Assembly (NCBI RefSeq): GCF_010729895.1
Contig: NZ_AP022612.1
Coordinates: forward strand, 1 to 64,000
Source: Mycolicibacterium confluentis
Lineage (GTDB): Bacteria > Actinomycetota > Actinomycetes > Mycobacteriales > Mycobacteriaceae
DNA: 64,000 nt
Direction: 5' to 3'
In this document: positions 10,760 through 18,667 of the stretch, in pieces
Position numbering within the stretch: position 1 is the stretch's first letter
Layout: each line of letters begins with the position of its first letter
Program-made: the position numbers and the translations under genes
Notes under the pieces: generated by a model
The model's database searches: none
Told to the model about the DNA's origin: nothing
Seen by the model: the letters and a program-made list of their open reading frames with translations, nothing else

Positions 10760-12369
10760 GCGAACCCGTGCTGAGCATCACCGACCTGGCCGTGCGGTTC
10801 GGGGCCGACGAACCCGCCGTGAGCGCTGCCAGTCTCACTGTCCACGCCGGGGAGACCGTCGCGGTGGTGGGGGAGTCGGGGTCGGGGAAGTCGACGATGG
10901 CCGCCGCGGTCCTGGGCCTGTTGCCTGGGGGCGGGCGCATCGTCGGCGGCCGCATCGAATTCGCGGGCGCCGACATCACCGGCGCCGACCAGAACCGCAT
11001 GCGGGCCATCCGCGGGACCGGCATCGGCTATGTGCCGCAGGATCCGGTGACCAACCTCAACCCCGTCTGGCGGATCGGCTTCCAGATCCGGGAGGCGTTG
11101 CGAGCCAACAACATCGGTGAGCGCAGCGAGGTCGGCCAGCAGGCGGTGGAACTGCTCGGCCACGTCGGCATGCCCGACCCCGCGGTGCAGGCGCGCCGGT
11201 ACCCCCACCAGCTGTCGGGCGGGATGTGCCAACGGGCCCTGATTGCGATCGGCTTGGCGGGACGACCGCGGCTTCTGATCGCCGACGAGCCGACGTCGGC
11301 GCTGGACGTCACGGTGCAACGGCAGGTGCTCGACCACCTGCAGCAGATGGCCGCCGAACTGGGTACCGCGGTGCTGTTGATCACCCACGACCTGGCGCTG
11401 GCCGCCGAACGGGCCAGTCGGGTCGTCGTCATGCACCGCGGCCGCACGGTCGAATCCGGTGCCGCACAGGACATCCTGCGCCACCCGAGTGAGGACTACA
11501 CCCAGAGGCTGGTGGCCTCGGCTCCCGCGCTGACAGCACGGTCCGCGGCGCCGCACGTCGTCGAGCGCCCACCCGGCGACGATCTCCTGGTCGCGACCGA
11601 CGTCACCAAGGTCTTCCGGACCGGCGGGGGACTGCTGGATCGCACTCAGGAGCACACCGCGGTGGAGTCGGTGTCGTTCCGGCTGCCCAAGGCCACCACC
11701 CTGGCCGTCGTCGGCGAATCCGGTTCGGGCAAGACCACTCTGGCGCGCATGGTCCTCGGGCTGCTCACACCCACCTCCGGACGGGTGACGTTTGACGGTG
11801 TGGACGTCGCGACCACTGACCGGGCGGGCGAACTGGCGCTGCGGCGGCGCATGCAGCCCGTGTTCCAGAACCCATACCGCAGCCTCGACCCGCGCTACTC
11901 GGTCCGTCGAGCGATCGAAGAACCGCTGCGCATCCACGGTGTCGGTGACCGCGCGCAGCGCCGTCAGCGGGTCGCCGAACTGCTCGACGAGGTCGCGCTG
12001 CCAGCCGCGGCGATGGACCGGCGGCCGCGTGAGTTGTCGGGTGGGCAGCGGCAGCGGGTCGCCATCGCGCGGGCGCTGGCGCTGCGTCCGGAACTCGTGG
12101 TCTGGGATGAGGCGGTCTCGGCGCTCGACGTGATCGTGCAGGCGCAGATTCTGGAGCTGATGGCCGATCTGCAGCATCGACTGGGTTTGACGTACCTGTT
12201 CATCAGCCATGATCTGGCGGTGGTCCGGCAGGTCGCCGACACCGTGATCGTGATGTCGCGTGGCCGCGTGGTGGAGTCGGCGTCGGCCGAGGCCGTGTTC
12301 ACCGATCCCCGCGACGAGTACACCCGCCGGCTGCTCGACGCGATTCCCGGAGCGCGGCCCGCGCTGTAA
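10756..12369 (+). CDS. dppD: peptide ABC transporter, fused double ATPase (DppD)
   Basis: This single 537-residue chain carries both nucleotide-binding domains that are separate DppD and DppF subunits in many bacteria. Each half has GESGSGKS/TT (Walker A, near residues 39 and ~320), an LSGG signature (LSGGM and LSGGQRQR) and a Walker B aspartate (IADEPTSALD and VWDEAVSALD). The second D-loop has DEAVSALD instead of DEPTSALD, a variant common in actinobacterial DppF. The ATG overlaps the dppC stop as ATGA. It corresponds to Rv3663c. Confidence 0.94.
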   Translation: MSEPVLSITDLAVRFGADEPAVSAASLTVHAGETVAVVGESGSGKSTMAAAVLGLLPGGGRIVGGRIEFAGADITGADQNRMRAIRGTGIGYVPQDPVTNLNPVWRIGFQIREALRANNIGERSEVGQQAVELLGHVGMPDPAVQARRYPHQLSGGMCQRALIAIGLAGRPRLLIADEPTSALDVTVQRQVLDHLQQMAAELGTAVLLITHDLALAAERASRVVVMHRGRTVESGAAQDILRHPSEDYTQRLVASAPALTARSAAPHVVERPPGDDLLVATDVTKVFRTGGGLLDRTQEHTAVESVSFRLPKATTLAVVGESGSGKTTLARMVLGLLTPTSGRVTFDGVDVATTDRAGELALRRRMQPVFQNPYRSLDPRYSVRRAIEEPLRIHGVGDRAQRRQRVAELLDEVALPAAAMDRRPRELSGGQRQRVAIARALALRPELVVWDEAVSALDVIVQAQILELMADLQHRLGLTYLFISHDLAVVRQVADTVIVMSRGRVVESASAEAVFTDPRDEYTRRLLDAIPGARPAL

Positions 12370-12380
12370 CGTGAGCCGCC

Positions 12381-13151
12381 GTGACCGCTGATCCGCTCGC
12401 CCCGCTGCTGGCGCTCCCCGGTGTCGCCGAGGCCGCCGAGCAGACCCGCGAGGCCCTTGGCCGCGCCCACCGCCACCGCGCCAACCTGCGCGGATGGCCC
12501 GTGACTGCCGCCGAGGCCTCGCTGCGTGCGGCGCGCGCGTCGTCGGTGCTCGACGGCGGCGCCCTCCAACTGGACGAGGACAGTGCCAGCGACCCGGTGT
12601 TCGCGGGTGCGTTGCGCGTGGCGCAGGCCCTCGAGGGCGGCAGCGGCACCCTGGTCGGCGTCTGGAGGCGGGCCCCGCTGCAGGCGCTGGCCAAACTGCA
12701 CTCACTGGCCGCCGCCGACCTCGTCGACGACGAGCAGTTGGGCCGGCCCCGCGTCTCCCCGGAGATCTCGGCGCGCCTCGACCTGATGTCCCGACTGGTC
12801 ACCGGCGGCAGCGCCGTCCCGGCCCCGGTGCTCGCGGCGGTGGCGCACGGAGAACTGCTGGCGCTGGCCCCGTTCGGCAGCGCCGACGGCGTGGTGGCCC
12901 GCGCGGTGGCCCGACTGGTGACGATCGCGACGGGGTTGGATCCGCACGGCCTCGGCGTGCCGGAGGTGCACTGGATGCGGCGGGCCGCCGACTACCGCAA
13001 GGCCGCGCAGGGTTTCGCCTCGGGAACCGAGAACGGCCTGACCGAATGGCTGCTGCTGAGCTGTCGAGCAATGCAGGCCGGCGCGCGTGAGGCGCTGTCG
13101 ATCGCGGATTCCAAGGACCAGGCCGGCAAGTCGGACGACACCGAGAAATAG
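12381..13151 (+). CDS. Rv3662c-type protein, possible inactive Fic-fold
   Basis: This is a 256-residue soluble, alanine-rich helical protein. Residues 45-60 (ASLRAARASSVLDGGAL) resemble the Fic inhibitory-helix motif SSxIEG. Residues 150-175 (VLAAVAHGELLALAPFGSADG) align with the Fic core that normally reads HPFxDGNGR. The catalytic His is Ala, and the Asn and Arg that bind phosphate are missing, so AMP transfer is unlikely. The fold assignment is my inference from these two segments; the gene is otherwise a conserved mycobacterial unknown. GTG start at 12381, with TAACGT 8 nt upstream overlapping the dppD stop, so a separate leaderless transcript is possible. Confidence 0.88.
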   Translation: MTADPLAPLLALPGVAEAAEQTREALGRAHRHRANLRGWPVTAAEASLRAARASSVLDGGALQLDEDSASDPVFAGALRVAQALEGGSGTLVGVWRRAPLQALAKLHSLAAADLVDDEQLGRPRVSPEISARLDLMSRLVTGGSAVPAPVLAAVAHGELLALAPFGSADGVVARAVARLVTIATGLDPHGLGVPEVHWMRRAADYRKAAQGFASGTENGLTEWLLLSCRAMQAGAREALSIADSKDQAGKSDDTEK

Positions 13152-13159
13152 ACCCGTAC

Positions 13160-13464
13160 ATGCGAAGCGGGCGGCGCTCCGAAGGACTCGGATCGCCGCC
13201 CGCTAGCACGGTAGCCGGTTACCAAGCGTGCGACGTTTGGTTGCGTGGGTTGGCCTCGGCGTGTTTGGGTTGCGCTTCGGGTGTCACCCAACCCAAAGGG
13301 TTGACACGTCCGTCCGCTTTCCGCCAATTACGCAGGCCCGCAACGCTTCTGCCTCTATCGCGGCTTCGGCTCCGCGTGGGTGCCCGGTACCGTGCTGGGT
13401 TGCCCGCCTTCGGGAGATCGGTCCTTCTCTTCCGGGCCGATCTTGGCCTCGTCGGGCTTCCGTG
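13160..13464 (-). ncRNA. ms1: Ms1/MTS2823-type small RNA (RNA polymerase-binding)
   Basis: In M. tuberculosis the abundant ~300-nt RNA MTS2823 lies between Rv3661 and Rv3662c and is transcribed in the Rv3661 direction; Ms1 is its M. smegmatis homologue. The same two neighbours flank this 420-bp non-coding gap, and the strand is as expected. Reading leftward, TTGATG (13499-13494) and TACAAA (13476-13471) are a candidate -35/-10 with a 17-nt spacer. A start near 13464 and an end at the hairpin near 13160 give about 305 nt. Ms1 binds core RNA polymerase in stationary phase. The assignment rests on synteny and size; I could not align it to a reference. Ends are approximate. Confidence 0.72.
13166..13204. 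terminator. bidirectional hairpin between Rv3662c-type gene and Ms1-type RNA
   Basis: AGCGGGCGGCG (13166-13176) pairs with CGCCGCCCGCT (13194-13204), and TCCGA/TCGGA extends the stem inward. It sits just after the stop of the rightward gene and at the expected 3' end of the leftward small RNA, so it probably terminates both. Confidence 0.75.
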
Positions 13465-13470
13465 CTTCCT

Positions 13471-13504
13471 TTGTACTCCGTGACCTCGGTCACATCAAGT
13501 ACAA
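13471..13504. promoter_or_regulatory. palindrome with CRP-like core at the Ms1-type promoter
   Basis: TTGTACT (13471-13477) and AGTACAA (13498-13504) flank an inner GTGACC/GGTCAC dyad. On the minus strand the core reads TGTGACCGAGGTCACG, close to the CRP consensus TGTGA-N6-TCACA. It lies between and overlaps the candidate -35 and -10 of the small RNA, a position suited to repression by a CRP/FNR-family protein. The palindrome is seen directly; the factor is inferred. Confidence 0.5.
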
Positions 13505-13571
13505 AACCCGGACATGTCGAAAAGACGATTTCGGATCGTTACCTGTCCCCGATTCAGACGCCGCGCGGACG

Positions 13572-14435
13572 TCAGTCTCGGAACGCGAACCGGCGCAACA
13601 GCGAATACGTCAGCGCGCCCGCGGCGAGCGCGCTGACGCCCACGGCGGCGGTCGTGGCCACGGCCGCTCCCGTCGGCGCGGGCAGGCGATCACGCAGCGA
13701 CACCGGATTGGAGAACGTCAGCACGGGCCAGTCCCGGCCGGCGGCCTCCTTGCGCAGGGTGCGGTCGGGATTGACCACCGCGGGATTGCCCACCAACTCG
13801 AGCATCGGGATGTCGGTGATCGAGTCGGAGTAGGCATAGCAGTGCTCAAGGGCGTAGCCCTCGCGCGCCGCGAGTTCTCGAACGGCCTGGGCCTTGTTCT
13901 CGCCGAAGCAGTAGAAGGCGATGTCGCCGGTGTACTTGCCGTCCTCGACGACCATGCGCGTGGCCATCGCGTGCGTGGCGCCGAGGGCGCGCGCGATTGG
14001 CGCGACGACCTCCTCGCCGGACGCCGAGACGATCACCACGTCGCGGCCGCACAACTTGTGGTCGGCGATCAGGTTGGCCGCCTCAGCGAACACCAGGGGC
14101 GTCATGATCTCGTCCAGCGTTTCGGCGACCACGGCCTTGACCTGTTCGACGTCCCAACCCGCGCACATGCTCGTGACGTAGGACCGCATGCGGTCCATCT
14201 GATCGTGGTCGGCACCCGACATCAGAAACACGAACTGGGCATAACTGGACTTCAGCACCGTCCGCCGATTGAGCAGTCCCTGAGCGAAGAAGGGTTTGCT
14301 GAACGCGAGCGTACTGGACTTCGCGATGACGGTTTTGTCCAGATCGAAGAACGCGGCAGTGCGTTGAGGAGCGTCGTTCGGGGGCCTGGAGTGCTCAATA
14401 TTGACGGCCGTGTGGTCTGGAACAGGGGCGGTCAC
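13572..14435 (-). CDS. HAD-IB family phosphatase (SerB-like), Rv3661 type
   Basis: This 287-residue HAD-superfamily hydrolase has motif I FFDLDKTVI (nucleophile Asp near residue 25), motif II VSASGE, and motif III/IV KAQAV...YSDSITDIPML. The C-terminus ends in a hydrophobic helix (GVSALAAGALTYSLLRRF), probably a membrane anchor. The GTG at 14435 (MTAPVPDHTA) gives exactly the length of Rv3661; the open frame runs on upstream to 14516. The substrate is unknown; SerB-type phosphoserine and lysophosphatidyl substrates occur in the family. The gene sits between two small-RNA genes and near the tad locus. Confidence 0.92.
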   Translation of the reverse strand: MTAPVPDHTAVNIEHSRPPNDAPQRTAAFFDLDKTVIAKSSTLAFSKPFFAQGLLNRRTVLKSSYAQFVFLMSGADHDQMDRMRSYVTSMCAGWDVEQVKAVVAETLDEIMTPLVFAEAANLIADHKLCGRDVVIVSASGEEVVAPIARALGATHAMATRMVVEDGKYTGDIAFYCFGENKAQAVRELAAREGYALEHCYAYSDSITDIPMLELVGNPAVVNPDRTLRKEAAGRDWPVLTFSNPVSLRDRLPAPTGAAVATTAAVGVSALAAGALTYSLLRRFAFRD

Positions 14436-14556
14436 GTAAGCCAGAATAGGTCGGCTCCGACATTTTCTGGGGTGATGATCAAAATGGCAGATCAAGCCAC
14501 CTGTCGCACACTGCAATTCTTCAGTGTTGGTCAGATGACCAATCTCGTGTCGAGAC

Positions 14557-14587
14557 TTGCGCTAGCCCGCGGTTACGTGTGTATAGT
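14557..14587 (+). promoter_or_regulatory. candidate promoter of the 6C RNA
   Basis: TTGCGC (14557-14562) and TATAGT (14582-14587) lie 19 nt apart directly upstream of the two C-rich hairpins. TATAGT matches the mycobacterial TANNNT -10 consensus. A start near 14594 gives an RNA of about 100 nt. Confidence 0.6.
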
Positions 14588-14593
14588 GAGTAT

Positions 14594-14692
14594 TACTCGG
14601 CTTATGGCCGGGTGTGCATCAGCCCGACCCCCCGGGGCTGATACACGACGACCCTCGCCTCCTCCCCCCCTGGCGGGGGTCGTCCCTTATCT
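14594..14692 (+). ncRNA. 6C: 6C small RNA (B11/ncRv13660c type)
   Basis: Two adjacent hairpins have C-rich loops, the hallmark of the actinobacterial 6C family. Hairpin 1 pairs ATCAGCCC (14618-14625) with GGGCTGAT (14635-14642), with six Cs in its loop. Hairpin 2 pairs GACGACCC (14647-14654) with GGGTCGTC (14677-14684), plus an inner CGCC/GGCG, with seven Cs in its loop. A short U-containing tail (CCTTATCT) follows. The position between the Rv3661 and ssd homologues is that of B11 in M. tuberculosis. The C-rich loops are reported to pair with G-rich ribosome binding sites of target mRNAs. The start is approximate. Confidence 0.88.
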
Positions 14693-14846
14693 ACAGGTCT
14701 TTCCTGTACCTCTCCGCTAACGCATTTCAGAGTTGCGGAATCCTGTTTTCGGCGAATGCGCAGCGGGCTGTCCACAGTTCCGCATCGATCCACAATTCGG
14801 TGTGCCGCAGTGGCGTCGCGATTCCTCCGGCCCGCACTGTGGCCTC

Positions 14847-15917
14847 GTGAGTGCAGACACCGGTTCGGTAGCAGTTCTCCTCGACGATTCTTCGCTGAGT
14901 GACGAGGTCCATGCCGTCACCGCCGCTGCGGGTCTGCGCACCGTGAGGGTGTCCGGGCCCGCCGCGCTCACCCGCGCGGGATGGTCGGCGGCACTGGCCG
15001 TCGTACTCGATACGGCGTCGGCACGCCGGTGCGCCGACGCACTGCCGCGACGACCCGACGTCTACGTCGTGACCCTGACCCAACCCGATGACGAGGATTT
15101 CCGGGCCGCGATAGCGGTCGGCGCCCAGGCGGTCCTTCGGCTTCCGCACGCGGCGGGAGAACTCGTGGCGGCGCTCGCCTGCACCCACGAGGCCGTGCGT
15201 GCCGACACGGACCGGGGCGAGTCGCTTGCGGTCATTGGAGGCCGCGGCGGTGCGGGCGCGTCGGTCTTCGCCGCCGCGCTGGCACTTCGCTCGTCGGCCC
15301 TGCTGGTCGATCTGGATCCGCACGGTGGCGGGCTGGACCTCCTGCTGGGCACCGAGGGCACAACCGGCCTGCGCTGGCCGGACCTTGAGGCCAAATCCGG
15401 CCGGGTCAGCTGGGACGCGCTGCGCCAGGCACTGCCGGCGGTCGGCACCGTCACCGTGCTGTCCGGGGCTCGTCGGGGCGGTGATCCGGATCCCGGCGCC
15501 ACCGAGGCAGTCATCGAAGCCGGCCGACGCGGCGGCACCGCGGTGGTAAGCGATGTGCCGCGCCACATGTCCGATGCCGCCGTCGTCGCGTTGGGGTCTG
15601 CCGACCTCGTGGTCGTCATCTGTCCCGCAGACATCCGATCGTGTGCGGCCACCGCCGCCCTCGCCCCGGCCGTGGCGGCGGTCAACCCCAACGTCGGGGT
15701 GGTGGTGCGCGGTCCGGCGCCCGGTGGACTGCGCGCGGCCGACGTCGCCGCGATCACCGAGCTTCCCCTGCTGGCGTCGATGCGGCCCGAACCGCTGCTC
15801 GGCGAGCGACTCGAACGTGGGGGCCTGACGGTGAAGACGCGCTCACCCCTGGCCGCGGCGGCGAACCGAGTCTGGGATGTTCTGCGGCAGCGCCGACCCG
15901 GCGCGGTGGCCGCATGA
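14847..15917 (+). CDS. ssd: septum site determining protein / TadZ-CpaE-like ATPase
   Basis: This 356-residue protein has an N-terminal receiver-like domain (about residues 5-110) and a MinD/ParA-type domain after it. The Walker A loop reads GGRGGAGAS and lacks the usual lysines, while DLDPHGGGLD and the SADLVVVICP region are retained, so ATP hydrolysis may be lost. The GTG at 14847 (MSADTGSVAVLL) is chosen because homology starts here; the open frame extends to 14733. Rv3660c (Ssd) affects cell division when overproduced, and TadZ homologues localise pilus machinery. The stop overlaps tadA as ATGA. CTGTCCACA, a near match to a DnaA box, lies 70 bp upstream. Confidence 0.9.
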   Translation: MSADTGSVAVLLDDSSLSDEVHAVTAAAGLRTVRVSGPAALTRAGWSAALAVVLDTASARRCADALPRRPDVYVVTLTQPDDEDFRAAIAVGAQAVLRLPHAAGELVAALACTHEAVRADTDRGESLAVIGGRGGAGASVFAAALALRSSALLVDLDPHGGGLDLLLGTEGTTGLRWPDLEAKSGRVSWDALRQALPAVGTVTVLSGARRGGDPDPGATEAVIEAGRRGGTAVVSDVPRHMSDAAVVALGSADLVVVICPADIRSCAATAALAPAVAAVNPNVGVVVRGPAPGGLRAADVAAITELPLLASMRPEPLLGERLERGGLTVKTRSPLAAAANRVWDVLRQRRPGAVAA

Positions 15918-17083
15918 CCGCGTCACTGATCGACAGGGTGCGCGAACGGTTGGCGGCCGAGTCCGCGCCGCTGCGCCCCACCCAGGTGGCCGCGGCCATT
16001 CGCGCCGAGACCGGCGGCGTCGTCGGTGACACCGAGGTGCTGGCCACCATGCGGATGCTGCAGACCGAGTTGACGGGTGCGGGTGCACTGGAACCGCTGC
16101 TGAGCGCACCGGGCACCACCGACGTTCTGGTCAGCGGGCCGGACTCGGTGTGGTTCGACGACGGAATCCGGCTTCGCCGCAGCGCAATCCGGTTCGCCGA
16201 CGACGCGGCGGTGCGCAACCTCGCGCAGCGTCTCGCGCTGGTCGCGGGTCGGCGCCTCGATGACGCCCAGCCCTGGGTCGATGCCGTGCTCACCGGATTG
16301 GCGGCCGGTGCTGCCGCGGTGCGCCTTCACGCCGTGTTGCCGCCGATCGCCGTCGAGGGGACGTGCATCTCACTGCGGGTACTGCGTCCAGCCACCCAGA
16401 CCCTCGACGGATTGGCGGCGGCGGGCGCCATTGCGCCTGAGGCGTTGCGCCTGCTGACTCAGACCGTCACCGCGCGCCTGGCGTACCTGATCTCCGGCGG
16501 TACGGGCGCCGGGAAGACAACGTTGCTGAGCGCGATGCTCGGGGCCGTCGATGCGAGCGAGCGCATCGTGTGCGTGGAGGACGCCTCGGAGTTGGCACCG
16601 GCTCACCCGCACGTCGTCCGACTGGTGTCCCGCGGCCCCAACATCGAAGGGGCCGGCGAGATCACCCTGCGCCAGCTTGTCCGGCAGGCGCTGCGGATGC
16701 GCCCGGATCGGATTGTGGTGGGGGAGGTGCGCGGCGCGGAGGTCGTGGATCTGCTGGCGGCGTTGAACACCGGCCACGACGGCGGTGCGGGAACCGTGCA
16801 CGCCAACAGCGCCGCCGAAGTCCCGGCCCGCCTGGAGGCGTTGGCGGCGACCGGCGGCCTCGACCGTGCCGCCCTGCACAGCCAGCTCAGCGCAGCCGTC
16901 CAGGTCGTGCTCCATGTCGACCGTCTGCGTGACGGGCGGCGCCGGTTGGCGGAGGTCGCACTGTTACGCCGTTCCCCGCACACGGGTCACAGCGAGGTCG
17001 TGACCGTGTGGCATGTTGACCGTGGATTCACCTCTGCTGTAGAGGATTACGAGGCTGCGGTAGCTGCGAGGCGGGCCTCGTGA
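15914..17083 (+). CDS. tadA: TadA/CpaF-type secretion ATPase
   Basis: This 389-residue hexameric ATPase powers assembly of Flp/Tad pili. Walker A is GGTGAGKTT (about residue 195); the Asp box VCVEDASEL, the Walker B region RIVVGEVRGAEV and the His box GHDGGAGTVHANS follow in the usual order. The ATG at 15914 overlaps the ssd stop, and the gene overlaps tadB by 4 nt, so the locus is translationally coupled. It corresponds to Rv3659c. Confidence 0.93.
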   Translation: MTASLIDRVRERLAAESAPLRPTQVAAAIRAETGGVVGDTEVLATMRMLQTELTGAGALEPLLSAPGTTDVLVSGPDSVWFDDGIRLRRSAIRFADDAAVRNLAQRLALVAGRRLDDAQPWVDAVLTGLAAGAAAVRLHAVLPPIAVEGTCISLRVLRPATQTLDGLAAAGAIAPEALRLLTQTVTARLAYLISGGTGAGKTTLLSAMLGAVDASERIVCVEDASELAPAHPHVVRLVSRGPNIEGAGEITLRQLVRQALRMRPDRIVVGEVRGAEVVDLLAALNTGHDGGAGTVHANSAAEVPARLEALAATGGLDRAALHSQLSAAVQVVLHVDRLRDGRRRLAEVALLRRSPHTGHSEVVTVWHVDRGFTSAVEDYEAAVAARRAS

Positions 17084-17865
17084 TCGGTACGGCCGGGGCG
17101 GCACTGAGCCTGGCGGCCGCGATCGTCGCCGCTCCCACGCCGCCGGGACGCCGGTTGGTCCCGGCCGAACGTCGCGTGCGGTCGATGCGGGGTGTGCAGA
17201 CCGGAGGGTGGCTGGCTCTCATCGCTGTGGGTGCGGCGATGGGCGGAGTTCTGGCCGGGCTCGCGTGCGCGCTGCTGGCCCTCACCATCTCGGCCCGGGT
17301 CCGGCGCCGCATCGCCCAACGTCGCGCCACGAGGGACACGCACACCATGGAGGTGGCGCTGGACGTGCTGGTGTCTGAACTGCGGGTCGGCGCCCACCCG
17401 GTGCAGGCGTTCATGGTCGCGGCGCAGGAGTCGCACGGTGAAGTGGCCGCGGCGTTTCGGGGCGTGGCGGCCAGAGCCCTGCTCGGCGCCGACGTCCCCG
17501 CCGGACTGCGCTGCGCTGCAGCCACTTCGACGCGCGCAGCAGACTGGGAGCGGATGGCGGTGTTCTGGCGGCTCGCGGTCGACCACGGGTTGGCCATCGC
17601 GACACTGATGCGGGCGGCGCAACGCGACATCGTGGAGCGGCAGCGGTTCCGTGCCCGCGTCGAGGCGGGGATGGCCGGGGCCCGCGCGACCGCCTCGATC
17701 CTGGCGGGTCTGCCCGTGCTCGGTCTGGCGCTCGGTCAACTCATGGGTGCGCACCCCGTCGCGTTTCTGCTGAGCCGGGGCGCTGGTGGATGGTTCCTGC
17801 TGGTCGGGGTCGGCTTCGTGTGCTGCGGACTGCTGTGGGCTGATCACATCACGGGTTCGCCATGA
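17080..17865 (+). CDS. tadB: TadB-like pilus assembly membrane protein
   Basis: This 261-residue type II secretion F-domain protein has N-terminal and C-terminal membrane segments (TAGAALSLAAAIVAA, LIAVGAAMGGVLAGLACALL, and two near the end) flanking a cytoplasmic domain. It forms the inner-membrane platform for the Flp pilus with TadC. The GTG at 17080 overlaps the tadA stop, and the stop overlaps tadC. It corresponds to Rv3658c. Confidence 0.85.
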   Translation: MIGTAGAALSLAAAIVAAPTPPGRRLVPAERRVRSMRGVQTGGWLALIAVGAAMGGVLAGLACALLALTISARVRRRIAQRRATRDTHTMEVALDVLVSELRVGAHPVQAFMVAAQESHGEVAAAFRGVAARALLGADVPAGLRCAAATSTRAADWERMAVFWRLAVDHGLAIATLMRAAQRDIVERQRFRARVEAGMAGARATASILAGLPVLGLALGQLMGAHPVAFLLSRGAGGWFLLVGVGFVCCGLLWADHITGSP

Positions 17866-18425
17866 TCCTCGCCGCGCTGGCCCTGGCGATTGCGCTGCTG
17901 TTGAGCGGTCGGCCCGCCCGGGTCCCGAAGGAGGTGCGCCCTGTCGGTCGGATCGCGCCGCAGGCCGCGGATCCGTTGGCCGTCGCGTCGAGCCTGGACG
18001 TGCTGGCGGTCTGCCTGATCTCAGGCATGGCCGTCGTCACCGCGGTGCGGGCGACCGCACCGTCCGCACCGCCAGTCCTGGGCGACCTGTTGCGCGGCGC
18101 CGCGGATCTGCTTGCCCTCGGCGCGGATCCGGCGAGGGCCTGGGCGCCGAGGCCCGGCGAGCCACTCGACGAGTCGTCGACCGCGCTGCTGCGGTTGGCG
18201 CGCCGGTCCTCGTCGTCGGGTGCGGCACTGGCTGCGGGGGTGACCGAACTCGCCGAACAGTCGCGACAGGAGACCGGCCATCGTGCCGAAGCCGCTGCGC
18301 AACGTGCCTCGGTGGTGATCGCCGGTCCGTTGGGCCTGTGTTTCCTGCCCGCATTCGTATGTCTGGGCATCGTGCCGGTGGTGGCAGGTCTGGCCGGCGA
18401 TGTCCTGGGTTCAGGGTTGATGTGA
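17862..18425 (+). CDS. tadC: TadC-like pilus assembly membrane protein
   Basis: This 187-residue partner of TadB has an N-terminal helix (LAALALAIALLLSG), a helical cytoplasmic stretch carrying the F-domain core (DVLAVCLISGMAVVTAVRA), and a C-terminal hydrophobic pair. It is shorter than proteobacterial TadC (~300), as in other mycobacteria (Rv3657c). The start overlaps the tadB stop by 4 nt. Confidence 0.85.
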   Translation: MILAALALAIALLLSGRPARVPKEVRPVGRIAPQAADPLAVASSLDVLAVCLISGMAVVTAVRATAPSAPPVLGDLLRGAADLLALGADPARAWAPRPGEPLDESSTALLRLARRSSSSGAALAAGVTELAEQSRQETGHRAEAAAQRASVVIAGPLGLCFLPAFVCLGIVPVVAGLAGDVLGSGLM

Positions 18426-18449
18426 CAGCTCGAGGAGAGGGGAAAAGTA

Positions 18450-18653
18450 GTGAAAGAGAACAGGTTACGTGTGCTCAAGGACAGGTTGGTGCTGCTGGCG
18501 GTCGACGAGAGCGGCATGTCCACAGTCGAGTACGCCATCGGGACCATCGCGGCCGCGGCGTTCGGCGCGATCCTCTACAGCGTGGTGACGGGGGACTCGA
18601 TCGTCAGCGCCCTGACCAACCTGATCACTCGTGCCCTGAACACCGCCGTCTGA
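18450..18653 (+). CDS. Flp-type pilin (DUF4244 family)
   Basis: This 67-residue prepilin starts at the GTG at 18450, with GAGGAGAGGGG upstream, the best ribosome binding site of the locus and fitting for an abundant subunit. A basic leader precedes DESGMSTVEYAIGTIAAAAFG. The glutamate in TVEYA is the conserved Glu+5-type residue of Flp pilins, placing the prepilin cleavage site around the G-M of ESGMS. A single hydrophobic helix follows. It corresponds to Rv3656c. A TadV/FppA-type prepilin peptidase gene is not seen in the window. Confidence 0.88.
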   Translation: MKENRLRVLKDRLVLLAVDESGMSTVEYAIGTIAAAAFGAILYSVVTGDSIVSALTNLITRALNTAV

Positions 18654-18667
18654 GCGGTGATGCCGGA

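Noticed and set aside
13284..13493. 69-residue frame within the Ms1-type region
   Set aside because: Polar, Arg-rich, with no ribosome binding site; the region fits a structured RNA better.
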